Below are positions 1 to 13,544 of a DNA stretch of 64,000 bases, piece after piece. The position numbers were made by a program, and so were the translations under genes. Every line of letters starts with the position of its first letter. Position 1 is the first letter of the stretch. Location of the stretch: contig OX579635.1 in NCBI GenBank assembly GCA_951230915.1, forward strand, positions 32,116,001 to 32,180,000, written 5' to 3'. Source of the stretch: Antitrichia curtipendula (lineage: Eukaryota; Streptophyta; Bryopsida; Hypnales; Leucodontaceae). The notes under the pieces are model-generated. The model saw nothing but the letters and a program-made list of their open reading frames with translations, was not told where the DNA came from and made no database searches.

Positions 1-314
1 AGCATTTCATCTTTTCTGATAATTAGAAGAACCTGGGTTCATAACAAAACTGCACTATAGGTAATAAAATCTATTGGGACCACAAGATTCTGAGCACACC
101 TTTAGGCTAACTAATAAATAGAGTAAAAAATCCAAGGCATCAAATCAATCATGCACAAAAAATGTTGGCAAAACAAAAGAATAAATAGAGAAGCTGAGGG
201 GCAGGCAGAGGATGCTCAAAATGAACACATCAAATTGCTCACAATAGAAATACAACAAATGGTATACAGCTAGCAGTTGAATGGAAGATGGAATCTAATT
301 TAGTTGCAAAGAGA
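1..314. other. 3' flank of the ubinuclein gene
   Basis: No coding region is visible. The stretch is AT-rich and follows the ubinuclein stop codon on the minus strand, so it probably holds the 3' UTR and polyadenylation region. No repeat was recognised. Confidence 0.5.
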
Positions 315-2108
315 TTATCTGGCGGGATCCAAGTGGTGACCCTTCACAGAGGCTCTCACCAGTCCTTCGTCCACAAGCACGTCATGCTCCTTCATTGCTT
401 TCCGGGGCACGTTATCTTCTTTGGAGCCACCAAGACTTGCTCCAAATAGAAGAGGCGCAGGCGCAGGCGCAGCAGCAGCAAAGTCGCCTTCCGAGCCTGA
501 TTTCACCTTCTTCCTCTTCTTCTTAATGAGAGAATTCTTTTCATACACCAGATGATGTTCCCGCATCTCATCCATTGATGACCTCTCATCGTTGCTAGTT
601 TTGGAGGTACTCTTCACAAGACCTCCAACATGTTGTTTATGCTTCTGCATCTTCTCACTGGGCCGCCATCCTTGTTGTGAGGCTCGAAGAAAAGCAGTTT
701 CATCCTCAGGGGTACTATCATCACTCCGCTTTGGTATAAACTCTTCATGATTGTGACTTGGAGTGTATTTCAGCAACCTCCCAACAGAGCCGTCCTTGAA
801 GTCTTCATCGGCTCTCAGCGTGTCAGAAGATCCCGCTTTCCTTTTCCTTGGCTCCTGCACACTCCGACTTTAGGCTCCTGTCTACTGCCAAAGTTGCTCA
901 ATTAACAAAATGGTGTTGACATGCCAACAAGATCAATGTCAGACATCGTGTTTTGATGTCTTGTTTTCCAGTCCACTTCTTGTGATGGTGAGAGCATGCT
1001 AACAAGATCAAAATTCAGTGCACGAACTGGCAGCGAGTATAGCGACATCTTGATAATGAGAGCGAGAAACAATAAAGATACACAAAAAAGATGATGAAGT
1101 ATTACTTTGTTCAACTTGCTGAGACGCTTCTTTCGCTCTTTTGCTCGAAAAACTGCAGCTTTGATGCCATTGTTATCCATCCAACCTTCTGGCCACAGCT
1201 CTGCCAACTGCAGAACACAAATACAAAATTGAGAGGATCATTTCATTACATTGACAGATCACGTAATAAAGATGCACCTATTGGAAAAAATATTAAAATA
1301 TTGCATCAAAATTATCTCCTCACCTCAACATAAAGTTTTCGAATTTGCGGTCCTTTGTGCTCGTCCATTCCCTGTAACACCAATTTAAACGCATGCACGA
1401 TCAAGCTCCAAACAAGCCACAGCACAGACCCCTACCATATGACAGATAGCAGAATTCCATCTATTAAATATGCAGCAAAATTCTCACTGCGCCACATGCC
1501 AAGGCATTTCAAAATAACTACACGTACTCACTAGAGATATGAGAAAAAGCAACCGTAACATGAGTCCAATCGGAACGGTACTAACAATTCCTGCCACAAC
1601 TATCTTTATAAAAGAAAAACTTCACTCACAAGATAAGTCTGCAACTTTCGCAGATAAATGAATAAGAGAAAGCAAAATGCTGGGCGCAAGACGCAGGTAC
1701 TAATAAAAGTTTTCCTTGTGTCAATTATAACTACAAAGGAAGAAGATGAAGACCTCCAAATACTGCTCGTAAAGATTGCAAAGAAGATCCTCGATAGCAT
1801 GGTCCCACTTGTACTTTTCCACGGATGTGCTTGCTTTCTTCGATACTCCTGTTTGGAAGTCATCTGAGGAGCCTTCTCGTGCCTCAACACCCTGAACCAG
1901 GTTTTGTGAGTTCCTACGGCTCTCCAGTTCCTAAAACGTGAGCAATTAGCAAACAATTTTATTAAGAGCTGCTCTGTAGAATCGCTTATACGAATGTCAT
2001 TTTTCAATATCTCAAAGTTCGCCACAACCCTCAAATTTAGGACCAGGTATAAAAGCACCCCATAAGCACAACCAGGAGGCAATAATAATAATAATAATAG
2101 TAATAGTA

Positions 2109-2164
<56 letters not shown>

Positions 2165-5100
2165 GAGGATGATGAGATGATAAAAATAATAACCAATTAA
2201 TTGAAATTTGAATATTAAAATATAAAAAAGCAATCTCCAGTGACGGGACAAGACGGTGCACCTACAGAGAGTGAATACTCTGGTTAAGTTGCTGAAGGTA
2301 CCTGAAACTGCAAAGAGGTAACTCTGTTCCGCACCATTTCTGTTACCTCACGCTTAATATCTAACAAACGACCCTCCTTTTCTTGCTTGGCAGATATCCC
2401 ATGCTCTACCATTTCCTTCAAATTTCTCTGTTAAATACACGATAAAAATGAGACAGGGACAAAAACCCTAGAAATTTAGCAGGATATAGATAGGCCAACT
2501 CCAAAATGGCAACATGTGTAAAGAGCAACAACCTAAGTAAGAATTTGTGACAATTTGTGACAATTTGTAACAATTTGTAACCCATTTATTGTTTCGTGAA
2601 ATTATGACCAAGGTAAGACCTCTCGAAAAGCACTTTAAGCTACTGGAAAGGACAATAATTTGAACAGAAGATACCCTGACCAATAAAAACTTAACGAAGT
2701 GTACAATCGTCCAAAATGTTTTATGAGACATGACAACAAGGTGCCCAAAATTGGATCCCAAAGTTTGAAATCATATAGGCTCATTGATGAGATAAGTCAG
2801 GGAATAGCAAATAAGAATCGTGCTAAACCGCATGGAACATTGTATGATTCAAATTCAAATTTTGACACTAGAGATCCACCTTCAGAGTATTCGGACGCAT
2901 GATATGACCTAAGATGCCTTGGAGACGCTCAACAAGATCTTCCGGCACCTTTCCTTGCTTAGCCTGCTGCTCGATCAATTATGACAGGAAACGTTAAAGC
3001 CTTCTGGCACAAACATTCACAAGAACGCGAACCCAAAGCATATAAAACTGAACATACGACTCAACATTCCAATGCAAAGCTGAGAATATATAATTCTCAA
3101 GAGCGTAGTATCTGTTCATAGCCACAATCGTGATGAATCAAGCCGTGGTAAGTCTCAGTGGTACACACCGCTAGCCTTGCGACCTTTGCAAGCCTCGTCT
3201 TCACTTCCCTTGGCAAACGATTCCTCTTTGATCCAGCTTGCGACGGTTGCTCTTGCTCTTCACCTTCAGCTGACACAGGACAAACTGCTCACAGAGCCCA
3301 AATGCATATCAGAACAGGCGTTAGATGCAGAATTTTAAGAACTATTTTGAGCCCCTAGATAAACAGATATTTTACATTAAATAGAATTTATGACATAAGT
3401 ATTTCATAAGCAGTAGATCATAATCAGTAATTTCAATACGGACATAGAAATGGTCAAAAGGATACAAAACACCGAATGATTTCTCGATGTTGGAAGAAAA
3501 ACTTACGTAAAGCTACGATTTTGATAAGGTCCTGGATTGCCCTCTCCATGACCGTACCTTTGGGCCATCCACGCCTTCCTGGGCTGGGCTCCTTTGGACC
3601 CGGTGATAAAGATTTCTGCTGCATGTAGGCAATCCAGGTGAATTTTAGCCACGTGTGTACTTGGTAGTCACCGTTTAATCAGAGTTGTTACAATCACTTG
3701 TAAATGGCAGCGAATAAAAGCGTGAATATATACTTCCAGCATGTCCGCAGAGGATGGAAAAATGATAAGATTTCGTATCTACATGTAAATGGAATCCATT
3801 CCTTGTGTATGCTGTTGAGGGGAATTAGACTCAAAAATATTCGTAATGAATAAAATACGAGAACTTAAGATGTCCATGAGGATCATCTTAAGTAAAAAAA
3901 ATGTGCGGCAAGTAACGAGGACAAACATCAAAATGTCTCACAGTGTAGTCAGCTGCTGATTTTCCTGCACCTCCGTCACTGTCTCTTGTCCCGTCCTCCC
4001 TGACTGACTGCTGCATCATCTTCAATTTCAGAGAATCCGACACTTTCATCACTCCTTTGGGTTCTCTAGAAGTCGAGTTCCACTTTTTTTCATCGGTGGA
4101 TGAGCCATACCTGTACTCTGATCTATTCTGTGTGCTCCTGCCTTCGTCAAACACGGATTCTGTGTTGAGCGCAATACTAACCTCTACATGCCTGTCAATG
4201 CTCCCACCATTCTTCTCAACTTCTACACAAGATTAACACCAAACAAATCAGATTTTATTTAGATGAGCAACATATGACTCCAAAGAACTGATACCTAAAA
4301 AATTCACTTGTGATTTACGGCTTACCTGCAAGGTCACGCTTTCCCACATTGTATATCCTTGACTGACTACCAGGGCCTTGAAGAAAAGCATCACTACCAC
4401 TAGAAAGCTCCTCTGGTTCACTTGGTTGAATCCTTAGTAAAGAATCATGCTCTCTATTTGTCGGAACATCAGTCAAGGCAAGCGAATTCAACTGTGAAGG
4501 AAATTGTCTCGCTGCAGCCTTTATACGGCCTTTGATACGCCTTTTCCCCTCGGTTTCATCTTTCTTCTCCTTCTTCGGTTCCTTGCGCTTTCTTTTCTTG
4601 GGTTGCACAACTTCAACTGGAGATGGCACACTTCTGCTCGACCAAGAAGCATAATGCCACGTTTAGACTAAACAGGGAATATTCAGACAACCTAGCATCC
4701 TTTTCTTTCACTTATTACATCAAGAAGGTGTATAAACACTGGAAACTGCAGACATACTACTGTTATGCAAATCTACTAAGCAGTCAATCCTCAGGCGATT
4801 AAAGCATCTGATCGATGCATAATTGGACAATCATGTATAATAACGCATCATGAACCATCAAGAATCAAGATGTAAGCTTCTTAAAAATCAGATCAAAGCT
4901 GAATCACGCGTAAATGTTCAGGTAAGAAGACGGACATTTTCTCAAGTGCTCCCCTGTTGATAAAAAACCCAGAATGCTTTGTCTTTGCCTTTTCCACCAT
5001 GAAATACTCATTCTGAATACCATTTGACGAAGTCAGAAAAGAAAGAACATTATAAAATTTCATTCGGGAGTTTTAAGTAAATAATGAACGGTACTTGACA

Positions 5101-6184
5101 AATATCGAACACAAATTCTTAATATTTGACAATTAAGAACTTCCATTATGAAAATGCAGAATATTCAAGGCATTCATATAATGCGGCACATCTAACCCCT
5201 CGGCACAATCCGTGTCCCTGGAGCGTTTCTTCGCCAATCCTCATCTCCACACTAACACAAGTCAAATGCAAAGAAACTTGACGCTCATAAGAATAAAAAA
5301 AGCACATATATACCAGTTCCTCATCGTCGATGAAAGGATCATCAGTGTCATATTGATCCTCATCGGGACTATCTTCTGCATTTTCATCGTCACTGTCTCC
5401 TCCCTGACAACAATTTCCTAATCAGTACTGGAAGCAACGCCTGAAATGAATCTCTTAAACTAGAAAGACACCGAGTTTTACTATATCACATCATAGAGAG
5501 CAGAATCCAGTTTACTCCAAATCCACCCTCTCGGCCAAACTCTGACCAAAACTAAAAAATTCAAGCCAAAATGCCCGGGGATGCAAGTTACCTTGTACAG
5601 GCGCTCAATCCTCTCAATCACAGAGCTAAATCGATTAGGAACTACAGGCAGTGGTTCCTCATTATTAGCCAGAGCGCCAGAGTTTTTCTGCGAGGAGAGT
5701 ACCGAAAAAGCCAATGATGAAACCCAATACATTGAGAACAACAACCTTAATACCGAAGAAAAGAACACAGGGAAATGCACAACCCCTCAGATATACAGCT
5801 CTAGTAATATTCTCTCCCTAGAACATACATTGAGTGCCTCCTGAGCAGCACTTCACCCCAACAAACAAACAAACAAACAAGGACAAGTGTAGCTCAGGGA
5901 ACACCAACGCCTCAAATGTACAGCTCTGGCACATTCTCATTTTCCAAACTCAGAAAGTAACTTAATGAACGGATTTACAAACCTTTTGCAAAATTTATCA
6001 GAAGAAATTTACATACCTCAGGCGCAATTCGGGCTTCTAACGCAGGATTAGCACCTGCCGGAGCTTCCGAAGATGGCGCTCCAAACCCCAACGTTCCTTC
6101 CGCATCGGATACCAACTTCTTCCACGAAACAATTGTGGTTTCGTCCTCTTTCAACTCCACAAAGAATCGCTGCCGTGACGGCAT
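315..6184 (-). CDS. UBN: Ubinuclein / HPC2-like subunit of the HIRA histone H3.3 chaperone complex (14 exons, complete)
   Basis: Ubinuclein helps the HIRA complex deposit histone H3.3 in the nucleus. Exons in coding order: 6184-6017, 5687-5592, 5403-5314, 5012-4936, 4633-4326, 4222-3942, 3615-3507, 3269-3169, 2963-2880, 2427-2302, 1930-1754, 1371-1324, 1207-1106, 854-315. They sum to 2307 nt and give 768 residues without a stop. The N-terminus holds the plant ubinuclein motif TTIVSWKKL. Residues about 69-144 are the Hpc2-related domain: NRFSSVIERIERLY, an acidic DTDDPFIDDEEL stretch, then KHSGFFINRGALEKI. A basic KKRKRKEPKK segment follows. Residues about 350-590 match the ubinuclein middle domain: KGTVMERAIQDL, RLPREVKTRLAKVARLA, RNLKEMVEHGISAKQEKE, DHAIEDLLCNLY, LAELWPEGWMDNNGIK. 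The C-terminus is charged and low-complexity. The start at 6184 is the methionine nearest the conserved motif; an upstream in-frame ATG at 6235 would add 17 residues. The acceptor of the last exon is the least certain junction. Confidence 0.93.
2081..2163. repeat. (AAT)n microsatellite in ubinuclein intron 10
   Basis: A run of AAT/AGT trinucleotides, nearly pure from about 2115, lies between exons 10 and 11. It generates long poly-Leu, poly-Ile or poly-Tyr open frames that are not coding. The tract is likely to vary in length between individuals. Confidence 0.9.
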
Positions 6185-7200
6185 GGCTTCCCAAAAGCTC
6201 ACTGAGCGAAAGACCAAAAGTGTCAATCCACTCAATCCTCAGCTCCCATACCAGCTAGAACTCACACAGACAAGAAGTTTCCCATATTCCATTCCAACCA
6301 CATTGACGCTCACTCTCCTCCGCAACTCTCACCTTATAATAGCCCTTTTCGCAGCCCTAGATCACGACCACTGTTTAATCCAAATGTCCACCCTAAAATC
6401 CCAACCAATTCCGACCCCATTTAAAGTAAAAAACTCTGCATTCCCATTCCTCGAAACTCCGCAATCTCGTAACACGCATAAATTAAGGCCTAGAGATGAG
6501 TCGAAACTTCGCCACAGTAGAAGAAGCACCGCACTGGCACTACTGCAGCCAAAAATCCAATTCCCGCCCTTGGAGTTTCCCAAAACCCTCCACAAAACCC
6601 TAAAACAACTCCCACAGCAATCAATCAATGCAACCTCGCACCAAAACGTCCCATCCGTTTCAAAACTCACCGAATATAAATATAATTTCGAATTCTAATA
6701 TAAAAATAACAACAGCACTCTCCGTGATGTTACAGCATGTCCTCCATCACATAATACCGCAAGGACAAACCCTAAAGAGGAAGAGGAACATGCACGCCAT
6801 GGCTATAAAACCCTTGACCTCCATGACACAATTGAGAGCTTGGAGAATCGATAATGCTCTACAACCAAACCTAAGTTACATCCAGATAAAACCAAACCGC
6901 AACCAAGAAAAAAGAATACCGTTCCTCCACCAAATAAAAACGCAAAAACAATCCAAAAAATCCAGAAAACAATCCGAAAAAAAAGCAACTAACAAACAAA
7001 CAAACAAACAGCAAGTTACTGCGAGTATTCCCTCGCTGCTGCAGAGATTCTAAACCCTAAAGAGAGCGCCATAGATGAAAAACCCTAGAGCTTCATGGCA
7101 GAATGGCAAAATCCAAGGGATAGTGGTATAGTACGGACCTGCTAGTTCTCCAGTCGGCGTCGTTGCTTGTTGGGAAAACAATGACTTTGGGGAGGAAGAA
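6185..7200 (-). promoter_or_regulatory. 5' leader and promoter region of ubinuclein
   Basis: This stretch lies upstream of the first ubinuclein coding exon. It has several overlapping short open frames on both strands but none with recognisable protein similarity. It is less AT-rich than the DNA beyond 7.2 kb, as expected of a transcribed leader or promoter. No specific promoter element can be assigned with confidence. Confidence 0.35.
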
Positions 7201-7924
7201 GAATTCCCTTACTTGCACTTGTTGAGTTGTAACTTTTTCTTTTCCTTTGTTGCATGGTCAATTTGAAGGAGACTTTCATGCAATAAAAAATGTTATAATT
7301 GGATGTTGGATGAATTAGTTGAGAATTTTTTCATTAAAAGGTGAAATAAAAAGGTTATTTTTGCATTTAAAAGAGAGGTGAGATGGATTGTTTTGAAGGC
7401 TTTAAAGACAATCTGTAGCTAATTGTATCAATAGAAAGAAGAAAAGATGTCCTACATATATCAAAAAGTGTAGGTGGTAGGAGTGGACCCTTGGATGATT
7501 CCATCCAAAATTTGCCACCCACACTCTCCAAAAACTTTAGAACTAATTAGTTTCAAAAATTAGTAAAAACGAAAAATATTTTTCAATGGCCTTGCATTGA
7601 TTAGTGGCATAAATCAAATTTTTGCTCATGCAATATTTTTTAAGTTTTGCTACCCCTTTCACATCCAATGTGATTAGGTAGAAGTAATAAATGCTTTACA
7701 TTTTATAGCATTAAGAGGATGTTGTGGAAGTTACTATAATTAGTTATAAATTTTTAAACAAGATTTTTTACTTTAACTTTTTCAAACAAGCACTTAGGAA
7801 GAATGTCACACAACACCTTTCTAGATAGAGTCAACAACATACTCATGACTTCCTCATTTTTGTTGTAAAATATAACAGTTACAAGTAATGCAAATTTGGC
7901 AATATTTGATTGCTCTATGAGTAG
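7201..7924. other. AT-rich intergenic DNA
   Basis: No gene, RNA or clear repeat is visible. Composition shifts here to the AT-rich intergenic type that continues to about 22.5 kb. Confidence 0.5.
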
Positions 7925-8851
7925 TTAACCCCTAAAGTCCCGTTGGCCCCTCAGGGGACAAAATGGATTTTGGGCAGGTTCCTACGGTCTCAATATTTTT
8001 TGTGATTTTTTGAATTTTTTTTTGAAAATAGAGAATCACATTAGCTTTCCAAAAATGTAATATTTATTTCAATCAGTGCCCGGGAGCAAAATTTATGGCA
8101 CAAAAACCCCCAATTTTAGTTCGGCGGGCAAAAAAAAATCCTCAAAAAAACTTTGAATTAAAAATTTTAAAGATTTGTTTCATATAGATTTTTTTTTTTA
8201 CATGGGAAGCTTTGATTCATTCCATTTGGATTTGTTATGCAAAAGTTATGGTCAATCTTATTTTTTGGGCAGTTAGAGCATCTTTTTGAAAAAATAACTT
8301 GTAGGATTCATTTATGAATTCAATTTTAACAATTAAAAAAAAAAAAAAATTCACAAGGTCAAAATTTCTTGCTAGAACAATCTCATCGTTGAAATTAGTA
8401 TATTTTAATTCTGTCTTAGAGCTATTAATGATTTAATTTTTCCTTCAATCTTGAACCTACTTCTACTTAACAATTTTGTATTGAGTGAAAACTAAGTGTT
8501 TCTTCTTAAAAAAAAATTCCTAGATTCTTAACTCAATTATTCATCATAAAAAATTATAAATTCAAAATCATCAGAGCAAAAAATTTAAGTTAAAAAGGTT
8601 CAAAGCCAAAAAATGTAGTTGAGCAAGGTGCAAAAATATTAGATTCCTTCACTTCAAATGTAAATATCTTGCAATCTACACGGTCAAAATTTCTGAAATT
8701 CCTTCCGCACATTCTTACACTAGTCTAGTACAAGATCTTACGGTAAAATATGCAAAAAAAACATTAAATTTGTTTTTTTACTCTTTGCTCTAGAAATGGC
8801 AGTTTTGAGTGTTTTTTGATGACAAAATGGCCTTGGGACTTTAGGGGTTAA
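7925..8851 (+). mobile_element. TTAA-flanked non-autonomous DNA element, family A copy 1
   Basis: The element starts TTAA-CCCCTAAAGTCCC and ends GGGACTTTAGGGG-TTAA, a perfect terminal inverted repeat of at least 13 bp inside the TTAA. It is about 0.93 kb with no coding capacity. It is closely related in order and sequence to the copy at 37870-38796, more distantly to 36599-37528, and to a truncated inverted copy at 59105-59884. TTAA at both ends fits a TTAA target duplication, as in piggyBac or Sola3 DNA transposons. No transposase lies in the window, so the superfamily is inferred only from the ends. Confidence 0.75.
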
Positions 8852-11800
8852 TTTGTAGCCGTCGGAGAAGTGGAACTCATAGCCTCAAGGCTCTTCCTTA
8901 AATAGTGTCTCATTCTAGTTGGATAGAAATCATTTGAATACAACCGTTGAATTTGCAAGATAAATTTGGAGATAGTTGACGAATCTCCGTATATAGTGCC
9001 CTCCAAAACAAATTGCCACCAATCATCTTTTTTCATAAAAGAGAATTACAAGTTAGGGGGGCATTTTGTTTTGGGGAGGGCATTGTATACCATAGTGTGA
9101 GCAAATGCATGACCAAAATCAATGGAGTTCTTTTCTATCTTTGTAAAATTCAGAATAAAATTTACAATGTCAATATAAAGTAAATTCCTCCTACTCTATA
9201 CATTCAAATTATTTGTTTAGTATAAACATAGTACAAGGAGGATGTGAGATTCAAAATCCTACACCAAGCTCTTGATCAACTATTGGGAGTTTTTCAATTG
9301 GTTGGAAACTCTACATAAAACTCACTGACTATTTCACAAGGACATTTATTAACAACATGATTTTTTTATTACAATATTGTGAATTGAAAGCTAGTGCACC
9401 CATTTTACAAATGTAAAATTTTCAATGTTTGTAATGACTATATATTACTTTGACTTGATTTTGAATTTATTGAACTTAATATTACAAAGTTTAATATATA
9501 AAAATGCCTTAGAACTTGCATTTGATTAAAAAATATCAAATTTTAAAGTAATTTTTAAAAAATTCAATAAAATTTGATGGATTGTTGTTATATTAGTATG
9601 TGAAAATTCAAAGATCTTGCCAAAATTTTCATTTCATTTTCCAAAATTTTGATAATTATTTACAATTCTACACAACATTTCTAATTCTAGACAAAGTGGA
9701 TGCTAAAAAATCATAATTATGACCTATAAATTATTTGCGATGGTAAATGAGGTCTTAGGTTTTTTTCCATTTTCAACTCCATATAAAATCTTCAAATATT
9801 ATTTATAGCAATACCTTTCTATTTGCCTTTTAATTACTCATATATTGATATATCATATGTATATCCAATTTTTATATTTTTGATGATGGATAATTTTAAA
9901 TGATATGTATTAATATGTCAAAAATATCAGCATGGCAATAGATTGTTAAATATGTTGTATATTATAATTTTCAATTTAACAACTTCAGATTTTATTACCA
10001 CATAAATGTAGTATTGTATTTGAATAAAAGCAATTGTTTAAGTGTATTTAGTTTTGCAAGTCATAGTAATTGTTATACTTGCAAACAAATTAATCTTCAA
10101 TAGAGCTCTTTGAATTTTGTACTAAACATTTCAATTCAACTTTTGATGGACATCACAAATAGTTCAAATAATCATTACCAATGACATAGAATAGACTATA
10201 AAGTGCCAAAAGAGATTTCATGAAAGACCTTAAATTTGTGTTTCCAATAAATAAGGTCACTTAATAAACACTGTAATCTTCCAAGTCTTAAGCAGTAAGG
10301 GGGATCGAAAAATCACTAAAGTTCATATGAAGTCATTTTGGTTCACATTGCATCAAGGGACAATTTGAATAATATAACTTAGCTTGTACTAAAGAAAATA
10401 TCACTAGCATATGCCAATTTGTAGAATACTAGCAAAGAATTAAAGCATTAATCATACTATTACAAAAAAATTCAAGATATTAATATGTAAATTCTAAAGT
10501 ATATTCAGCTTCCCATATATTTTTTAAAGCCAAAAATTACAAGCCCTTAACCAAGTACACAAATAGAGAGTTTTGTGCCATTGCATTGGACAATGATACC
10601 CTTGACTTATCCTTGGCTATCTTCTACAATGACAATGATGTTGCATGATGTCTGACATTTTAGTGGTATCTTAAAATTGGTATCATAGAAGTAATGCAAC
10701 TATGGTATACAATAGATGGTGCAATACCTCTTATATCATACCTATTTTGAATAAGGTATATTACTCAATCCATTATGGATATAATGATGGATAAGACCAT
10801 TGCAAGGGAAAAAAATTCTTCTGATGTACATTTCATTCCGCACATACACATCACGAGAATTTTTTTGCATGCAATATGTTTGTCCAAACTTGTGCCTAAA
10901 ACAAATTCAATAAGATACTCAAATGGATTCAAATATAGTCTCTACGTATTTGACTTTGGACAAAAAACAACCAATAAAACCAACAAGATGCATAAAAGGT
11001 TCAATGTTTTTTTGGAATTTTTTCTTTAAAAGTTGATAAAAAAAAAATGTTTCTAGGTCTTAAATTTCAGCATGATAGAACCAAAATCTCCAATTTAGAG
11101 AAGAAGTCAATTGCAAGCAAAAAACTAAGAATCCTTGTTTTCAAAAAATACAAAGCTAAATATGAATTTAAACACATTTAAAAATAAATTTGACCTTATA
11201 AACTTAGCATGTTCAAGGTGAGTGTTTTATTTAAAGAAGTCACTAGAAGAAGGTATTTATTGTCTTTTTATGAAATATTGAAAGAAATGAGCTACTTCAA
11301 ACACCTTGTAAAGCAATATATGATTATTAAAGTATTTAATATTTTTATAATTATTTATAATTATCTTATATTGTTCATTCAAAATTATTCAAGTTGATAT
11401 TGTGGGTGATTACAAAAAACACCTATACTATTTTTTCACACCATGCTTTTTGATTTGTTTTTTGGCTATAACTTTTGTGTTGTGATTCCAAATGATTCAA
11501 GATTCATAGGTAAAGTTTTTGTGTCTATTATATACCTAATTCATTTTAAATTTTTTTTTATTGTTCAATAATACCTCCCAAATTTTGTCACACTCATCAA
11601 TTGGTAGGGGTAGTACCATGTAGTACCCAAAAAACGAATTGGGAGTTGAAATTGGAGAAGATGGTCTTCTAGTAAACTTAGAGCTATTGTTCAAAGTAAT
11701 TCTAAAAATATTTAATTATATGTTGTATGGAGGTCTATAAAGTGAGCTTCTTTCTACTTGCATTTTGAAACATGTAAATATTATTTTGGTGGTTTCTTAA

Positions 11801-12252
11801 GTGAATGACCATTTCTATAGAATTGTTACAAATGGATGATTTGTTATTATTATTATTTTTAATTCTATTTTTTACAAATTAAAACATCAAAGTATCTATT
11901 CTATTAAGATTTATCATTTTTTTTAGTTCTCCTACTTAGAGAATTTTTCTATGCTTTATTTTCCTAAAATACAATCTTCTTAAAGGCATATACATTGGCT
12001 ATTATTATTTTTTTAATAATTTCAAAGTACTTTAGAAAACTAAGAATGAGTACTATAAAAACACAACAAAATCAACAAGTATTTCTTACAATCACCCTTG
12101 TAAATAAATTCCATCATATTTTGTTTGTGAGTAATACTTTAAATTTTGAAATAATTATATTTCAATGCTAAAAAATAAGTGGCACAATGTAATTGGATAA
12201 TTTTATTGAGGCATTTTATTTTATTTTTTAATATTTACAATTGCTTAAAAAC
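8852..12252. other. AT-rich intergenic DNA without recognisable genes
   Basis: This 3.4-kb stretch contains only short spurious open frames. No conserved protein, RNA gene or complete repeat was recognised on either strand. Confidence 0.5.
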
Positions 12253-12404
12253 CACTACTAGAAAATTTAATTTTTCTGTTGATTTGGTTGCGTTGATCTG
12301 GTCAAAATTTGACAGAAAAATGGGTTGAAATTAACAGATTTATGTCAAATTTTGACCGGATCAACACAACCAAAACAACAGAAAAATTAAATTTTCTAGT
12401 AGTG
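12253..12404. mobile_element. 152-bp CACTA-type miniature inverted-repeat element with 3-bp target duplication
   Basis: The sequence begins CACTACTAGAAAATTTAA and ends with its complement, TTAAATTTTCTAGTAGTG. Most of the 152 bp folds into one imperfect hairpin. It is flanked on both sides by AAC (12250-12252 and 12405-12407). CACTA ends plus a 3-bp duplication are the hallmark of CACTA/EnSpm transposition. There is no coding capacity, so it must have been moved by a transposase elsewhere. Confidence 0.85.
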
Positions 12405-13544
12405 AACCCTTGACATTAGATTAGAGGAGAAGTTTTTGGTACTACTAGAAAGCTCTCAAGAATGACTAATATAAACATTGAAGAATAATCAATATGAATA
12501 TTGAAGGTTTCATTTAATATGGACATACAAAACAGAAATAACATTTATGACATTGACATTAATAGTATTTGGTGTTCACTAAGGTGAAAAAAATTTGTGT
12601 CTTGTTTAGTAATTGTGTCATATACATTTTTATGATTGTATGACCCAAAAGAGATTTCAAATATTAGTCACTTAAAATCCTACACCACACACCCAAAATA
12701 ATAATCAAGTGAAGTTTTCATTAGATATTTTACATAAATTGACTTGTGATGGAGTTGACAATGAACTCAAAGTCTTTTTGTCATGAAGAATTATGAAAAG
12801 TACAACAATAAGAATAAAATCTAATAGAAGCAATAGAATTTATTTAAATTTTAATGGTCTTTTAAAATATTGTATGTTTACATTGGTATTGGGTAAGTAT
12901 CACATTTTCTAGTTATAAATTTGAGGTTTGAAGAAAATTTGACATTCATTTGTCAAATTAAATATACTTTTCAAAACATTGATTTTGGTATTTTTGAAAA
13001 TAATCAATAAAAAACATTCATTTAAATTATTTATTGGATGAAATTCATAGATCCTTGTTTTTTGCAAGGATGGGACCTCATCCTCAATTTAGAAGGAAGG
13101 CAATCCAATGTGAATGGGTTGAGTGCAATTACAAAGGCAATCCAATGTGAATGGATTGAATGCAATTACACCTACTATAGTTATTATTTCCAAAAAATAC
13201 AAGATGAATAAAAATTCAAAAGCAATTTAGAATTAGAAGCAAATTAGGGAATAAATCAAAGAAAAAGGTGACTTTCATGAGTTCTAAGATAACTTTATTG
13301 TATAGACTCAATTCTATACCATATCTTAGAGTTCATCAAATTCTCTTATTGTACTAATTTGGCATTTAGTCTAGGAGAGTAGGATAGTAGTTTAAGTTCA
13401 AAATATGCCAATGGATAATTTCATTGGTGATAGAAGATTCAATTCTACCTTGGGGAGAAAATTGTGTGTATGAGAGGCATCTTGAGACACGGTAATTATT
13501 GAAATTTGATCATCTAAATACCACTAGTTGTCTCTTCACCACAG
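12405..13544. other. AT-rich intergenic DNA
   Basis: No coding region is visible. A 33-bp direct duplication around 13105-13168 (repeating GGCAATCCAATGTGAATGG) is the only local structure noticed. Confidence 0.4.

Noticed and set aside
1606..2261. Long Leu-, Ile- or Tyr-rich open frames on the minus strand
   Set aside because: They are produced by the (AAT)n microsatellite inside an intron of the ubinuclein gene.
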